Source of the DNA: Rhodococcus sp. IITR03
GTDB lineage: Bacteria > Actinomycetota > Actinomycetes > Mycobacteriales > Mycobacteriaceae
Direction of reading: 5' to 3'
DNA length: 13,178 nt
Assembly: GCA_001017865.1 (NCBI GenBank)
Contig: LATQ01000001.1
Location: 523,741-536,918 of the forward strand
Of the stretch, positions 1 through 9,090 are shown one piece after another; position 1 is the stretch's first letter, and each line of letters opens with the position of its first letter. A program made the position numbers and the translations under genes. The notes beneath the pieces are model-generated. The model was not told the DNA's origin, ran no database searches, and saw nothing but the letters and a program-made list of their open reading frames with translations.

Positions 1-40
1 ATATTATTTGGCACTGACATTCATCGGCACACTGTTGAGT

Positions 41-52
41 TCTCAAAGAACA
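41..52 (-). promoter_or_regulatory. boxA-like rRNA antitermination element
   Basis: The minus strand reads TGTTCTTTGAGA, close to the E. coli rrn boxA (TGCTCTTTAACA) and to the boxA of actinobacterial rrn leaders. In known systems boxA RNA is bound by NusB/NusE (S10) and lets polymerase read through the untranslated rRNA. It lies downstream of a perfect hairpin (71-86), the expected boxB-then-boxA order. Confidence 0.7.
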
Positions 53-70
53 CGCACACACCATCGATCC

Positions 71-86
71 CGAACCTTCCGGTTCG
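71..86 (-). promoter_or_regulatory. Leader hairpin, boxB-like, GNRA-type tetraloop
   Basis: Perfect 6-bp inverted repeat; the RNA reads CGAACC-GGAA-GGTTCG, closing a GGAA tetraloop of the stable GNRA class. Its place just upstream of boxA suggests the boxB position of an rrn antitermination region, or part of the leader stem used in rRNA processing. Confidence 0.5.
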
Positions 87-111
87 TTCACTCCGGGGTG
101 ACTGTTCATCA

Positions 112-130
112 GGAGGTCTCTTCGACCTCC
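112..130 (-). promoter_or_regulatory. Leader hairpin with 7-bp stem
   Basis: Perfect inverted repeat GGAGGTC / GACCTCC around a 5-nt loop, starting 10 bases downstream of the proposed second promoter's -10 box. It would be at or near the 5' end of a transcript from that promoter. There is no U-run, so it is not a standard terminator. A role in leader folding or 5'-end protection is inference. Confidence 0.45.
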
Positions 131-140
131 GGGGCCACCG

Positions 141-169
141 ACCTTACCAGAAGAATCGGGGGCTCGTAA
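141..169 (-). promoter_or_regulatory. Candidate second rrn promoter (P2)
   Basis: On the minus strand a -35-like TTACGA (169-164) and a -10-like TAAGGT (146-141) are separated by 17 bp. The -10 fits the TANNNT pattern; the -35 is poor. Several promoters in tandem are usual for actinobacterial rrn operons, which is the main support. Confidence 0.35.
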
Positions 170-251
170 CCAAGTTCAGGCGCCTTCGTCCAACCTCGTT
201 GTCCCGTTCCTCTCGGCCCGGGTCGGTGTCCGTGTCGCTCTGACCTGGAAT

Positions 252-280
252 AAGTTACGCGAGGATCAACTGCCTGCCAA
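252..280 (-). promoter_or_regulatory. rrn promoter P1
   Basis: On the minus strand TTGGCA (280-275) and TAACTT (257-252) are spaced exactly 17 bp, a strong match to the primary sigma-factor consensus and the best promoter in the window. Initiation is expected at a purine near 245-246. It lies 121 bp beyond the murA stop codon, so the rrn operon has its own promoter but could also receive murA read-through, as proposed for rrnA in mycobacteria. Confidence 0.7.
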
Positions 281-355
281 ATCGCCTGGTCAGAGGGGGT
301 AGTCCTCGAAGAAAGCCCAGGTGGATGTCCCCGAAAGGCGCCGACCGGACCGAAA

Positions 356-368
356 TCACCACTGGTGA
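356..368 (-). terminator. Weak hairpin after murA (doubtful terminator)
   Basis: The minus strand forms TCACC-AGT-GGTGA followed by TTTCGG, 33 bases past the murA stop. The stem is only 5 bp and the U-tract is poor, so termination here would be inefficient. The rest of 281-401 holds no other element I can support. Confidence 0.2.
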
Positions 369-401
369 CGCCGGACACAGGGCCCGACCAGGGATTTCTC
401 C

Positions 402-1682
402 CTAGTGCGACAGGAGCCGGCCTTGTTCGACACCCACCCGCTCGATGGTTCCGCCGAGCTCCTGGAGGATCTCGACGAACCGCGGATAACCACGGTCGAT
501 GTGGTAGACGTCGTGCACTTCCGTGACCCCGTCCGCACACAGGCCGGCGAGCACCAGACCTGCGCCCGCACGGATGTCCGATGCCCATACGGGAGCACTC
601 GACAACTGCTCGACTCCCCGCACAACCGCGTGATGGCCGTCGGTGCGGGCGTCCGCACCGAGACGCACCATCTCCTCGACGAACCGGAACCGTGCTTCGA
701 AGACGTTCTCGGTGATCATCGACGTCCCGTCGGCGACGGCCGCCAGACCGATCGCCATGGGCTGCAGGTCGGTCGGGAATCCCGGATACGGCAGCGTCGC
801 GAAGTTGACGGCACGGGGCCGCTCCTTCTGCACGACGTGGAATCCGTCTGCCAACGGCATGACTTCGGCGCCGGCACTGCGCAACTTGTCCAGCACCAAC
901 GCGAGGTGCTTCGGATTGACGCCGCGGACGGCGATATCGCCCCGCGTCATCACTGCTGCGATCCCCCACGTCGCCGCAACGATCCGGTCGCCGATGCACC
1001 GGTGCTCGGTGGGATGGAGGGACGAGACTCCCGAGACCCGCAGCGTCGTACTGCCCGCACCGGTGATCCGTGCCCCCATGCGGACAAGCATGTTGCACAG
1101 GTCGACGATCTCGGGTTCGCGGGCTGCGTTGTCGATGGTCGTGTCCCCCTTGGCGAGGACCGCGGCCATGAGGATGTTCTCCGTCGCTCCGACCGAAGGG
1201 AACGCCAGACGAATGGTGGCACCGTGCAGATCGTCCGCTTCCGCGACGACGCATCCGTGCTCGATCGACGAATGGGCGCCGAGCAGTCGCAGACCCGCCT
1301 GGTGCATGTCGAGCGGACGGGAGCCGATGGCGTCGCCTCCGGGCAGCGCCACGATCGCCTTGCGGCAGCGTGCAACCAGCGGGCCGAGTACGCAGACCGA
1401 CGCCCGGAACTGCCGCACGGCCGCGAAGTCGGCGCGGTACTCGGGTTCGGCAGGCGTCGTGATGCGTACGGCGTCGCCTTCGAGTTCGACCTCGCATCCG
1501 AGTCCACGCAGGACATCGGCCATCAAGGGCACGTCGAGGATGTCGGGGCAGTTGGTGATCGTGGTGGTGCCCTCGGCGAGCAATGCCGCGGCCATCAACT
1601 TGAGGACGCTGTTCTTGGCACCCCCGACGACGACGTCGCCGGAAAGGCGGTTCCCACCTGTGACAAGAAAGCGTTCACTCAC
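402..1682 (-). CDS. murA: UDP-N-acetylglucosamine 1-carboxyvinyltransferase
   Basis: MurA transfers enolpyruvate from PEP to UDP-GlcNAc, the first committed cytoplasmic step of peptidoglycan synthesis. The frame is intact at 426 aa; the M. tuberculosis enzyme is about 418. The N-terminal [11 protein letters not shown] and [10 protein letters not shown] (with the UDP-GlcNAc-binding Lys23/Asn24), central [11 protein letters not shown], and later [12 protein letters not shown] and [14 protein letters not shown] are all family hallmarks. The loop residue that is Cys115 in E. coli is Asp117 here ([15 protein letters not shown]), the natural change known from mycobacteria that removes the fosfomycin target. 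I place the start at GTG 1682 because homologues begin xxERFxVTGG. No Shine-Dalgarno precedes it, but a TACGCT box lies 8 bases upstream, so it may be leaderless. It is divergent from the adenosyltransferase gene and followed by rrn. Confidence 0.97.
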   Translation of the reverse strand: MSERFLVTGGNRLSGDVVVGGAKNSVLKLMAAALLAEGTTTITNCPDILDVPLMADVLRGLGCEVELEGDAVRITTPAEPEYRADFAAVRQFRASVCVLGPLVARCRKAIVALPGGDAIGSRPLDMHQAGLRLLGAHSSIEHGCVVAEADDLHGATIRLAFPSVGATENILMAAVLAKGDTTIDNAAREPEIVDLCNMLVRMGARITGAGSTTLRVSGVSSLHPTEHRCIGDRIVAATWGIAAVMTRGDIAVRGVNPKHLALVLDKLRSAGAEVMPLADGFHVVQKERPRAVNFATLPYPGFPTDLQPMAIGLAAVADGTSMITENVFEARFRFVEEMVRLGADARTDGHHAVVRGVEQLSSAPVWASDIRAGAGLVLAGLCADGVTEVHDVYHIDRGYPRFVEILQELGGTIERVGVEQGRLLSH

Positions 1683-1690
1683 AACGACAC

Positions 1691-1696
1691 AGCGTA
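1691..1696 (-). promoter_or_regulatory. Candidate -10 box for leaderless murA
   Basis: The minus strand reads TACGCT, matching TANNNT, with 8 bases between it and the murA GTG. A transcript starting 7-9 bases downstream would begin at or next to the start codon. This agrees with the lack of a Shine-Dalgarno sequence. No good -35 is visible. Confidence 0.35.
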
Positions 1697-1727
1697 ACGG
1701 GCGTGTCCGTGGGAAGAGCAGAGCCGG

Positions 1728-1733
1728 TACCGT
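1728..1733 (+). promoter_or_regulatory. Candidate -10 box for leaderless adenosyltransferase gene
   Basis: TACCGT matches TANNNT and is followed by 7 bases and then the ATG at 1741. The expected start of transcription would be at the A of the ATG, giving a leaderless mRNA, a common arrangement in actinobacteria. There is no Shine-Dalgarno at normal spacing and only a weak -35-like region. Confidence 0.35.
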
Positions 1734-1740
1734 GACGCTC

Positions 1741-2312
1741 ATGGCAGTCCACCTGACACGGATCTATACGCGCACCGGAGACGACGGAACGACGGGACTC
1801 AGCGACTTCTCGCGCGTCTCGAAGAACGACCCTCGTCTGGTCGCCTACGCCGACTGCGACGAGACCAACGCCGCGATCGGTGTGGCGCTCGCACTGGGAG
1901 CACTCCCGGAACGGCTCGTCCCGGTACTCCGTCAGATCCAGAACGATCTCTTCGATGCCGGCGCCGATCTGTCGACGCCGGTGGTCGAGAACCCGAAGTA
2001 CCCGCCGCTGCGGATCACCCAGCAGTACATCGACCGGCTCGAGGGCTGGTGCGACGAGTTCAACGAGGAGCTGGAACCGCTCAACTCGTTCATTCTTCCG
2101 GGCGGTACGCCGGGGGCTGCTCTGCTGCACACCGCCAGGACGGTCGCACGGCGTGCGGAACGGTCGGCGTGGGCGGCGGTGGACGCGGCTCCGGACGATA
2201 CGAACGTCCTGCCGGCGAAGTACCTGAACCGGCTCTCGGATCTGCTCTTCATCCTGTGCCGGATCGCGAACCCGGACGGCGACGTGTTGTGGAAGCGGGA
2301 GCGGGCGCGTGA
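1741..2312 (+). CDS. PduO-type ATP:cob(I)alamin adenosyltransferase
   Basis: The enzyme moves the 5'-deoxyadenosyl group of ATP onto cob(I)alamin to make coenzyme B12. Family marks are the N-terminal ATP-binding [11 protein letters not shown] (residues 11-21), [37 protein letters not shown] and [13 protein letters not shown]. It is the PduO/MMAB fold, not the CobA fold. The start is the ATG of [13 protein letters not shown], as in mycobacterial homologues. As read, the frame runs on past its natural end. One missing C near 2295-2297 (AAGCGGG for AAGCCGGG) restores LWKPGAGA followed by TGA at 2310-2312, about 190 aa, which fits the family. It is convergent with the DUF2550 gene, only 10 bases apart, and divergent from murA. 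It is the only plus-strand gene, at the same place as Rv1314c of M. tuberculosis. Confidence 0.92.
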
Positions 2313-2322
2313 GGAAGTCCCT

Positions 2323-2757
2323 CTAGACGGGGCGGCGGCGCTGCGACCGGCCGTCGGGCCTGGATTCGACCCAGGACATGAAGGCCATCAAAGCGCCGCT
2401 GTCGAGCGCGATCTCGTACGAGTTGTCGCGGTCGATCACATCGAGGATCACGATGTCCTCGGTCATGATGTCGAATTCGCTGCCTTCCGGCTTGCGCCGC
2501 GAACGTACATCGATGCCCTGACGGGTCAGGCGTACGTCGGGTCCGGGCCGAAGGCTCGAAAGCTTGAAGAAAGCGAGTGTGTCGTCGCCGTACCGAACGA
2601 TTCCGTGCCTCCAGCCGGAACCCTCGTTCTGAGGCATCACTCGCAGGATGGCGGCGGTACCCCCGCCGCGCAAGGTGAAGAGACGGTACAACAAAGCCGC
2701 GACGGAGACCGCGAGCAGCACCACAAGGATATTGAGAATCAGAAATCCAGGTGACAC
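2323..2757 (-). CDS. DUF2550 family membrane-anchored protein
   Basis: Matches the actinobacterial DUF2550 family (Rv1312-like), whose function is unknown. With a GTG start at 2757 it is 144 aa, the usual family size; a GGAG lies about 10 bases upstream, and a longer version would overlap atpC. Residues 3-24 form one hydrophobic segment, then a basic RLFTLRGGG, then a soluble domain with the conserved WRHGIVRYGDD, SSLRPGPDVRL and EFDIMTEDIVILDV stretches and a basic tail. A single-pass protein with a cytosolic domain is likely from the positive charges after the membrane segment. It starts 40 bp after atpC and probably shares its transcript. That position is conserved in mycobacteria, which suggests, but does not show, a tie to ATP synthase or the cell envelope. 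Confidence 0.88.
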   Translation of the reverse strand: MSPGFLILNILVVLLAVSVAALLYRLFTLRGGGTAAILRVMPQNEGSGWRHGIVRYGDDTLAFFKLSSLRPGPDVRLTRQGIDVRSRRKPEGSEFDIMTEDIVILDVIDRDNSYEIALDSGALMAFMSWVESRPDGRSQRRRPV

Positions 2758-2797
2758 TGCTCGTCGGCTCCGTCGCGGCTTCTCGTTGTTTCGACGA

Positions 2798-3157
2798 TCA
2801 GGCTCGTTCGACAGCCCGCAGGCGGCCGCGGGCCGCTGCGATCTCCGACTCGTCACGATCTGCATCGTTCAGAGTCGACTTGGCTGCCTCGACGTCGATG
2901 TCCTCCACGCGGTCGGCGGCTTCGGCGAGCACCGTCACCGTCGTCGCGGTCACCGAGAGGAATCCGCCATGGACGGCCATGACGATCCGCTCACCGTCCG
3001 CGGTCCTGACGGACACGACGCCACCCTCGACGAGCTGGCCGAGCACGGGCTCGTGACCGGGCATGATGCCGATCTCACCCTCGGTGGTCTGGGCGGTGAC
3101 GAGAGTCGCCGATCCGGACCACACACGCTCCTCGACGGCAACGATGTCCACGCTCAT
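2798..3157 (-). CDS. atpC: F1Fo ATP synthase epsilon subunit
   Basis: Epsilon is part of the F1 central stalk, couples gamma to the c-ring and can limit ATP hydrolysis. The 119-aa product has the N-terminal beta-sandwich with the family signature [17 protein letters not shown] and [16 protein letters not shown], followed by a short helical tail rich in Asp, Glu and Arg. The length is close to mycobacterial epsilon (about 121 aa) and shorter than E. coli epsilon (about 138), so the C-terminal helices are reduced, as in mycobacteria. Start ATG 3157 lies 14 bases after the atpD stop with no strong Shine-Dalgarno, suggesting coupled translation. The frame is intact. Confidence 0.95.
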   Translation of the reverse strand: MSVDIVAVEERVWSGSATLVTAQTTEGEIGIMPGHEPVLGQLVEGGVVSVRTADGERIVMAVHGGFLSVTATTVTVLAEAADRVEDIDVEAAKSTLNDADRDESEIAAARGRLRAVERA

Positions 3158-3171
3158 CTCAGCACGGTGGC

Positions 3172-4618
<1,447 letters not shown>

Positions 4619-4624
4619 TGTGGT

Positions 4625-5607
4625 TCAGTCACTTCCTGCACTCGAGGCGAGCGCACCGGCACCGCCGACGATCTCGCTGATTTCCTGGGTGATCTGGCCT
4701 GGCGGGCCTGGTTCGCCTGACGGCTGAGGGTGTTCACCAGTTCCGTCGCGTTGTCCGTCGCGGCCTTCATGGCGGTACGACGGGCTGCCGACTCGGAGGC
4801 CGCCGCGTCCAGCAGCGACGCGTAGATGCGCGTGCTGATGTACTTCGGCAGGAGAGCCTCGAGCAGAACTCCGGCCTCCGGCTCGAAGTTGTACACGGCC
4901 TGCGGTCCCTCGGTGTCCGTAGCGCGGCGTCCGTCGGTGAGCATGTCCTCGCCGAGGTCGATCTCGTCCTCGGTGATGCTCACCTCGAGCGGAGCCATCC
5001 TGCGAACCTGGGGGGTCTGGGTCAGCATCGACACGAAGCGGGTGTAGACGATGTGCAGTTCGTCGACGCCTTCGATGGTGCCCTCGCCGTTCGGGGCGGG
5101 CACCTCGGTGCCCGAACCCGCCATGAACAGCTCGACCAGGTGACGGCTCGCCTTCGCGGCGTCCGTGTAACGGGGGTCCTGCGAGAAGCCCGTCCAGGCA
5201 GCGGCCACTTCACGCTCACGGAACGTGTAGTAGCCGAGGCCCTTGCCGCCCATCACGTACAGCACAGGCTCCTTGCCCTCGCTGAGGAGCAGCTGACGCA
5301 GCTCCTCGGCTTCCTTGAGGACGTTGGAGTTGTAACCGCCGGCCATACCGCGGTCGCTGGTCACGACCAGCACTGCGGCACGCTTGGGGTTCTCGCGCTC
5401 GTTGAGCAGGGGGTGATCCAACGAGGCCGACGCACTCGCCAGCTCGGAGAGCACCTTGGTGATCTCCTCGGCGTACGGCTTCGACGCTGCCACTCGGGCC
5501 TGGGCCTTCGTGATACGCGACGTCGCGATCAGTTCCTGCGCCTTGGTGATCTTCTTGGTCGAGTTGACCGACTTGATCCGCGAGCGCAGTTCGCGCAAGT
5601 TCGCCAT
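4625..5607 (-). CDS. atpG: F1Fo ATP synthase gamma subunit (one apparent frameshift)
   Basis: Gamma is the rotating shaft of F1. The N-terminal helix [20 protein letters not shown] and the C-terminal helix ([20 protein letters not shown], then [18 protein letters not shown]) are the two coiled-coil strands typical of the family. The corrected length is 327 aa. A single lost base near 4696-4699 breaks the last 30 or so codons; restoring it gives [20 protein letters not shown] and a TGA at 4627-4625, just ahead of atpD. Residues about 164-179 ([16 protein letters not shown]) form an insertion before [11 protein letters not shown], matching the extra gamma loop described for mycobacterial F-ATP synthase. 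Another acidic insert follows [18 protein letters not shown] lies 12 bases before the ATG. Confidence 0.95.
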
Positions 5608-5655
5608 TCGTCGATCACACTCCCTTCACTGGACGCTGGGTCATGGACTCCCCGC

Positions 5656-7295
5656 TCACTTGCGAACGGTGGTGCGCTTGACGGAGACCTGCTCCTGCTG
5701 GACCTCGTCGGCACCGAGGGCCTCTGCCTCTGCCTCGTTCACGACACGGCTGCCGTCGGAGGCGATGAAGCCCTCCTTGAACTTGGCGGTCGCGGCGGTG
5801 AGAGCTCGATCGACTCGTCGGACAGGGCCTTGCCACCGGCGATCTGTTCGTAGACGCCTGCGGCGTTGCGGTGCAGATCCTCGAGGAGCTCGGCCTCGAA
5901 GCGACGCACGTCCTCGACCGGAACCGAGTCGAAGACACCTTCGCCGGCGAGGTAGATCGACACGATCTGGTCCTCGACCGCGATGGGCGCGTACTGGTCC
6001 TGCTTGAGGAGCTCGACGAGACGCTGACCGCGCTCGAGCTGAGCCTTCGATGCGGCGTCGAGGTCGGAGGCGAAGGCGGCGAAGCCTTCGAGCTCACGGA
6101 ACTGCGCAAGCTCGAGACGCAGCGAACCGGAGACCTTCTTCATGCCCTTGGTCTGGGCGGCGCCACCGACTCGGGAAACCGAGATACCGACGTTGATGGC
6201 GGGGCGGACACCCTTGTTGAACAGGTCGGACTCGAGGAAGACCTGGCCGTCGGTGATGGAGATGACGTTGGTCGGGATGTAGGCCGACACGTCGTTCGCC
6301 TTGGTCTCGATGATCGGCAGGGCCGTCAGCGAGCCGCCACCGAGCTCGTCGGAGAGCTTGGCGGAGCGCTCCAGCAGACGCGAGTGCAGGTAGAAGACGT
6401 CGCCGGGGTATGCCTCGCGGCCCGGCGGACGACGCAGCAGCAGCGAGATGGCGCGGTAGGCCTCGGCCTGCTTGGTCAGGTCGTCGAACACGATCAGGAC
6501 GTGCTTGCCTGGTACATCCAGTGCTGGCCGAGGGCCGAACCGGTGTAGGGGGCGAGCCACTTGAAGCCGGCGGAGTCGGAGGCCGGAGCCGCGACGATGG
6601 TGGTGTACTCCATCGCGCCGTTCTCCTCGAGTGCCTGCTTGACACCCGCGATGGTCGAGCCCTTCTGGCCGATCGCGACGTAGATGCAGCGGACCTGCTG
6701 CTTCGGGTCGCCGGTCTCCCAGTTCGCCTTCTGGTTCAGGATCGCGTCGATGCAGACCGCGGTCTTACCCGTCTTGCGGTCGCCGATCACGAGCTGACGC
6801 TGGCCGCGGCCGATCGGGGTCATCGCGTCGATGGCTTGATGCCGGTCTGCAGCGGCTCCTCGACCGGCTGGCGCTCCAGCACGGTCGCGGCCTGCAGCTC
6901 GAGGGCGCGGGTCTCATCGGCTTCGATGTCGCCGAGGCCGTCGATCGGCTGACCGAGCGGGTTCACGACGCGGCCGAGGAAGTTGTCGCTCACCGGCACC
7001 GACAGAACGTCGCCGGTCCGCTTGACTTCCTGGCCTTCCTCGATGGTCTGGAAGTCGCCCAGGATAACGGCACCGATCTCGGTGGCCTCGAGGTTGAGGC
7101 CACACCGAGGACGCCACCGGGGAACTCCAGCAGCTCGTTCGCCATCGCCGACGGCAGACCGCTGATGTGCGCGATGCCGTCACTGGTGTCGACGACCACG
7201 CCGACCTCCTCGCGGGAGGCCTCCGGGGAGTAGCTCGCGGTGTAATTGTCAATCGCGCTACGGATCTCGTCGGAGGAGATCGTCAGCTCCGCCAT
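5656..7295 (-). CDS. atpA: F1Fo ATP synthase alpha subunit (four apparent frameshifts)
   Basis: Alpha forms the F1 hexamer with beta and holds the non-catalytic nucleotide sites. The reconstructed product is 547 aa: N-terminal crown, Walker A GDRKTGKT (172-179), the [13 protein letters not shown] segment with the arginine finger Arg376, and the C-terminal helical domain. Past about residue 512 a charged tail of about 35 residues rich in Glu and Ala and ending KRTTVRK is present. This corresponds to the C-terminal extension of mycobacterial alpha linked to suppression of ATP hydrolysis. Single-base losses are inferred near 7097-7101, 6833-6835, 6507-6509 and 5804-5806, each restoring conserved sequence ([39 protein letters not shown]). 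AGGAAG sits just before ATG 7295. The gap to atpG is 48 bases. Confidence 0.95.
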
Positions 7296-7355
7296 GTTCT
7301 TCCTGCTCTCGGTATCTGGTCTTCGAAAAGATCTATGTGTGTGTTCGGTAGTGGA

Positions 7356-8171
7356 CTACGTGAGGCTCTTGCGCACTGCAGCGAGTCGACCCGCGGCACT
7401 ACCGTCGATGACCTCGTCGCCCACCCGGACGACCAATCCACTGAGAAGCTCGGGATCGACCTCGACGTGCACCGTCACAGGCTTCCCGTAGATGCGGGTC
7501 AGGGTCGCGGTGAGCCGCTCCTCCTGCTTCGCATCGAGCGGTGCCGCGCTGCGGACGTGCGCGACGGCACGGTCCCGCTGGGCCGCGGCGAGCGCCGACA
7601 ACTCGTCGAACGTCTCGGCCGGCGACGTGCTCAGCCGACCGACCGCGTGGACCGCCAGCGCCTCGGTGACCGCGGTGACCTTGCCGTACAGCAGGCGCGT
7701 CAGCAGATCACGCTTGGCCGAAGCCGGGGTGCTGCGATCCGAGAGCGTCTGCTCGAGTTCGGGGTCGCCGGCCACGATGCGACCGAGGCGGAACAGTTCG
7801 TCCTCGACGGTGTCGAGCTGGTCCTGGTCCGCCGCCGCCTTCAGCAGTGCCTCACGGCCGAGCTGGACGAGCGAGCCGGTCAGGTCGGACTGTGCCGACC
7901 AGTCCCGCCCCGCTGCGGCCTTGACGGTCGCGAGGGTCTGGGCCGAAACCTTGCCGCCGAAGACCTGCTCGGCCAGCCGCTCGCGAACGGCAGCCGGGGC
8001 CGAGGCGTCGGCCAGCGCGGTCCGGAGGGCCCGCTGGCTGTCGAGCGCCTCGACCACCGAGAAGAGTTCGGAACCGGCCTGAGCCGCAGCGGCAGTCGCG
8101 GCACCCGAGCCCAGGGCGGACTGCAACGCGGAACGCGTATGAGCGAGTGCCTCACGGCTTGCTGCGTACAT
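7356..8171 (-). CDS. atpH: F1Fo ATP synthase delta subunit, standalone
   Basis: Delta sits on top of F1 and joins it to the b-subunit stator. The frame is intact, 271 aa, with an Ala-rich N-terminal helical domain ([16 protein letters not shown]), a middle section, and the conserved C-terminal [38 protein letters not shown] and [15 protein letters not shown] of OSCP/delta. At 271 aa it is longer than E. coli delta (about 177), as in other Corynebacteriales-type actinobacteria. It is not fused to a b-type segment, unlike the M. tuberculosis b-delta protein. I choose ATG 8171 (GGAAAG 8 bases upstream). A GTG at 8180 overlaps the atpF stop as GTGA and would add three residues; it is a real alternative and would imply translational coupling. 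Confidence 0.94.
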   Translation of the reverse strand: MYAASREALAHTRSALQSALGSGAATAAAAQAGSELFSVVEALDSQRALRTALADASAPAAVRERLAEQVFGGKVSAQTLATVKAAAGRDWSAQSDLTGSLVQLGREALLKAAADQDQLDTVEDELFRLGRIVAGDPELEQTLSDRSTPASAKRDLLTRLLYGKVTAVTEALAVHAVGRLSTSPAETFDELSALAAAQRDRAVAHVRSAAPLDAKQEERLTATLTRIYGKPVTVHVEVDPELLSGLVVRVGDEVIDGSAAGRLAAVRKSLT

Positions 8172-8176
8172 GGTGC

Positions 8177-8738
8177 TCACTTTCCGGATGCAGAGTCAGC
8201 GCTGAGGGAGTCGAGTTCGTCGAGGAACCGATCGATCGAGCCGGCACGCTTCACGTCGTCCGCGAGCGCTTCGCCGAGGATCTTCTCGGCGAGATCCACG
8301 GAGCTGCGTCCGAGATCGCTACGCAGCTCGGCCACGATCTGCTGGCGCTGGGCCTGCAGCTGGTTGTGACCGGCGGCGACGATACGGTCGCTCTCCTCCT
8401 GGGCCTGCGCCTTCATGTCGGCGATGATCTGCTGGCCCTGGCACGGGCCTCTTCACGGATCTGCGCCGCCTCGGTGCGGGCCTCGGCGAGCTGGCTACGG
8501 TACTGCTCGAGCGCGGCCGCAGCCTCCGCCTGAGCTTCCTCTGCCTTCTTGATGCCGCCTTCGATCAGCTCCGAACGCTCGTCGAGCACCTTCTGGAACA
8601 TCGGAAGCACGAACTTCCAGAAGACGAATCCGACGAGGATCAGGCGACCAGCGACCAGACGATGTCGTATGTCGCGGGGAGAAGAGGATTGGGAGTCTCC
8701 CCTTCCTCTGCCGCGAGGATCAGGATGCTGTCAGCCAT
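8177..8738 (-). CDS. atpF: F1Fo ATP synthase b subunit (two apparent frameshifts)
   Basis: Subunit b is the peripheral stator stalk. The reconstructed product is 187 aa. A short N-terminal stretch leads into one membrane helix (about residues 24-46, [20 protein letters not shown]), followed by a long charged, Ala/Glu/Gln-rich helix that should form the dimeric coiled coil ([18 protein letters not shown] onward) and an end that binds delta ([14 protein letters not shown]). Two single-base losses are inferred: near 8642-8645, where a stop otherwise falls inside the membrane helix, and near 8439-8442, restoring [14 protein letters not shown]. The ATG at 8738 is 13 bases after atpE. The TGA stop at 8179-8177 overlaps the alternative GTG start of atpH. 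Confidence 0.93.
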
Positions 8739-8751
8739 TGTGATCGTCGGA

Positions 8752-9051
<300 letters not shown>

Positions 9052-9090
9052 TCAGTCTTTGTGTAGATGTGGGTCGTGCCGTTCGTCGAG

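Larger units (their letters stand above)
1..246 (-). other. rrn operon 5' leader (16S gene lies beyond the left edge)
   Basis: Read on the minus strand, this is the transcribed leader of a ribosomal RNA operon. The stretch at 21-50 (TTCTTTGAGAACTCAACAGT on the minus strand) is the conserved pre-16S leader signature of Rhodococcus and mycobacteria. It is preceded by short hairpins and by sigma70-type promoters at 141-169 and 252-280. No part of mature 16S rRNA is visible, so the gene starts to the left of base 1. The assignment rests on recognising the leader motif and on synteny, since mycobacteria also carry an rrn operon just downstream of murA. Confidence 0.85.

Noticed and set aside
405..1697. 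Plus-strand frame opposite murA (430 codons), and similar frames opposite atpD, atpH and atpA
   Set aside because: GC-rich antisense shadow frames with Arg/Asp/His-rich, unconserved products. The minus strand encodes clear family proteins.
2258..2330. Intrinsic terminator between the convergent adenosyltransferase and DUF2550 genes
   Set aside because: Only 10 bases separate the stops, and no hairpin plus U-tract is seen on either strand.
643..2754. Very long plus-strand reading frame (703 codons) spanning murA and the adenosyltransferase
   Set aside because: Its first part is the antisense of murA and its last part results from the lost base near 2295. Only 1741-2312 has family sequence.
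7356..8738. Mycobacterial-type b-delta fusion gene
   Set aside because: atpF has its own TGA at 8177-8179 with a full C-terminus, and delta begins with the standalone MYAASREAL form.
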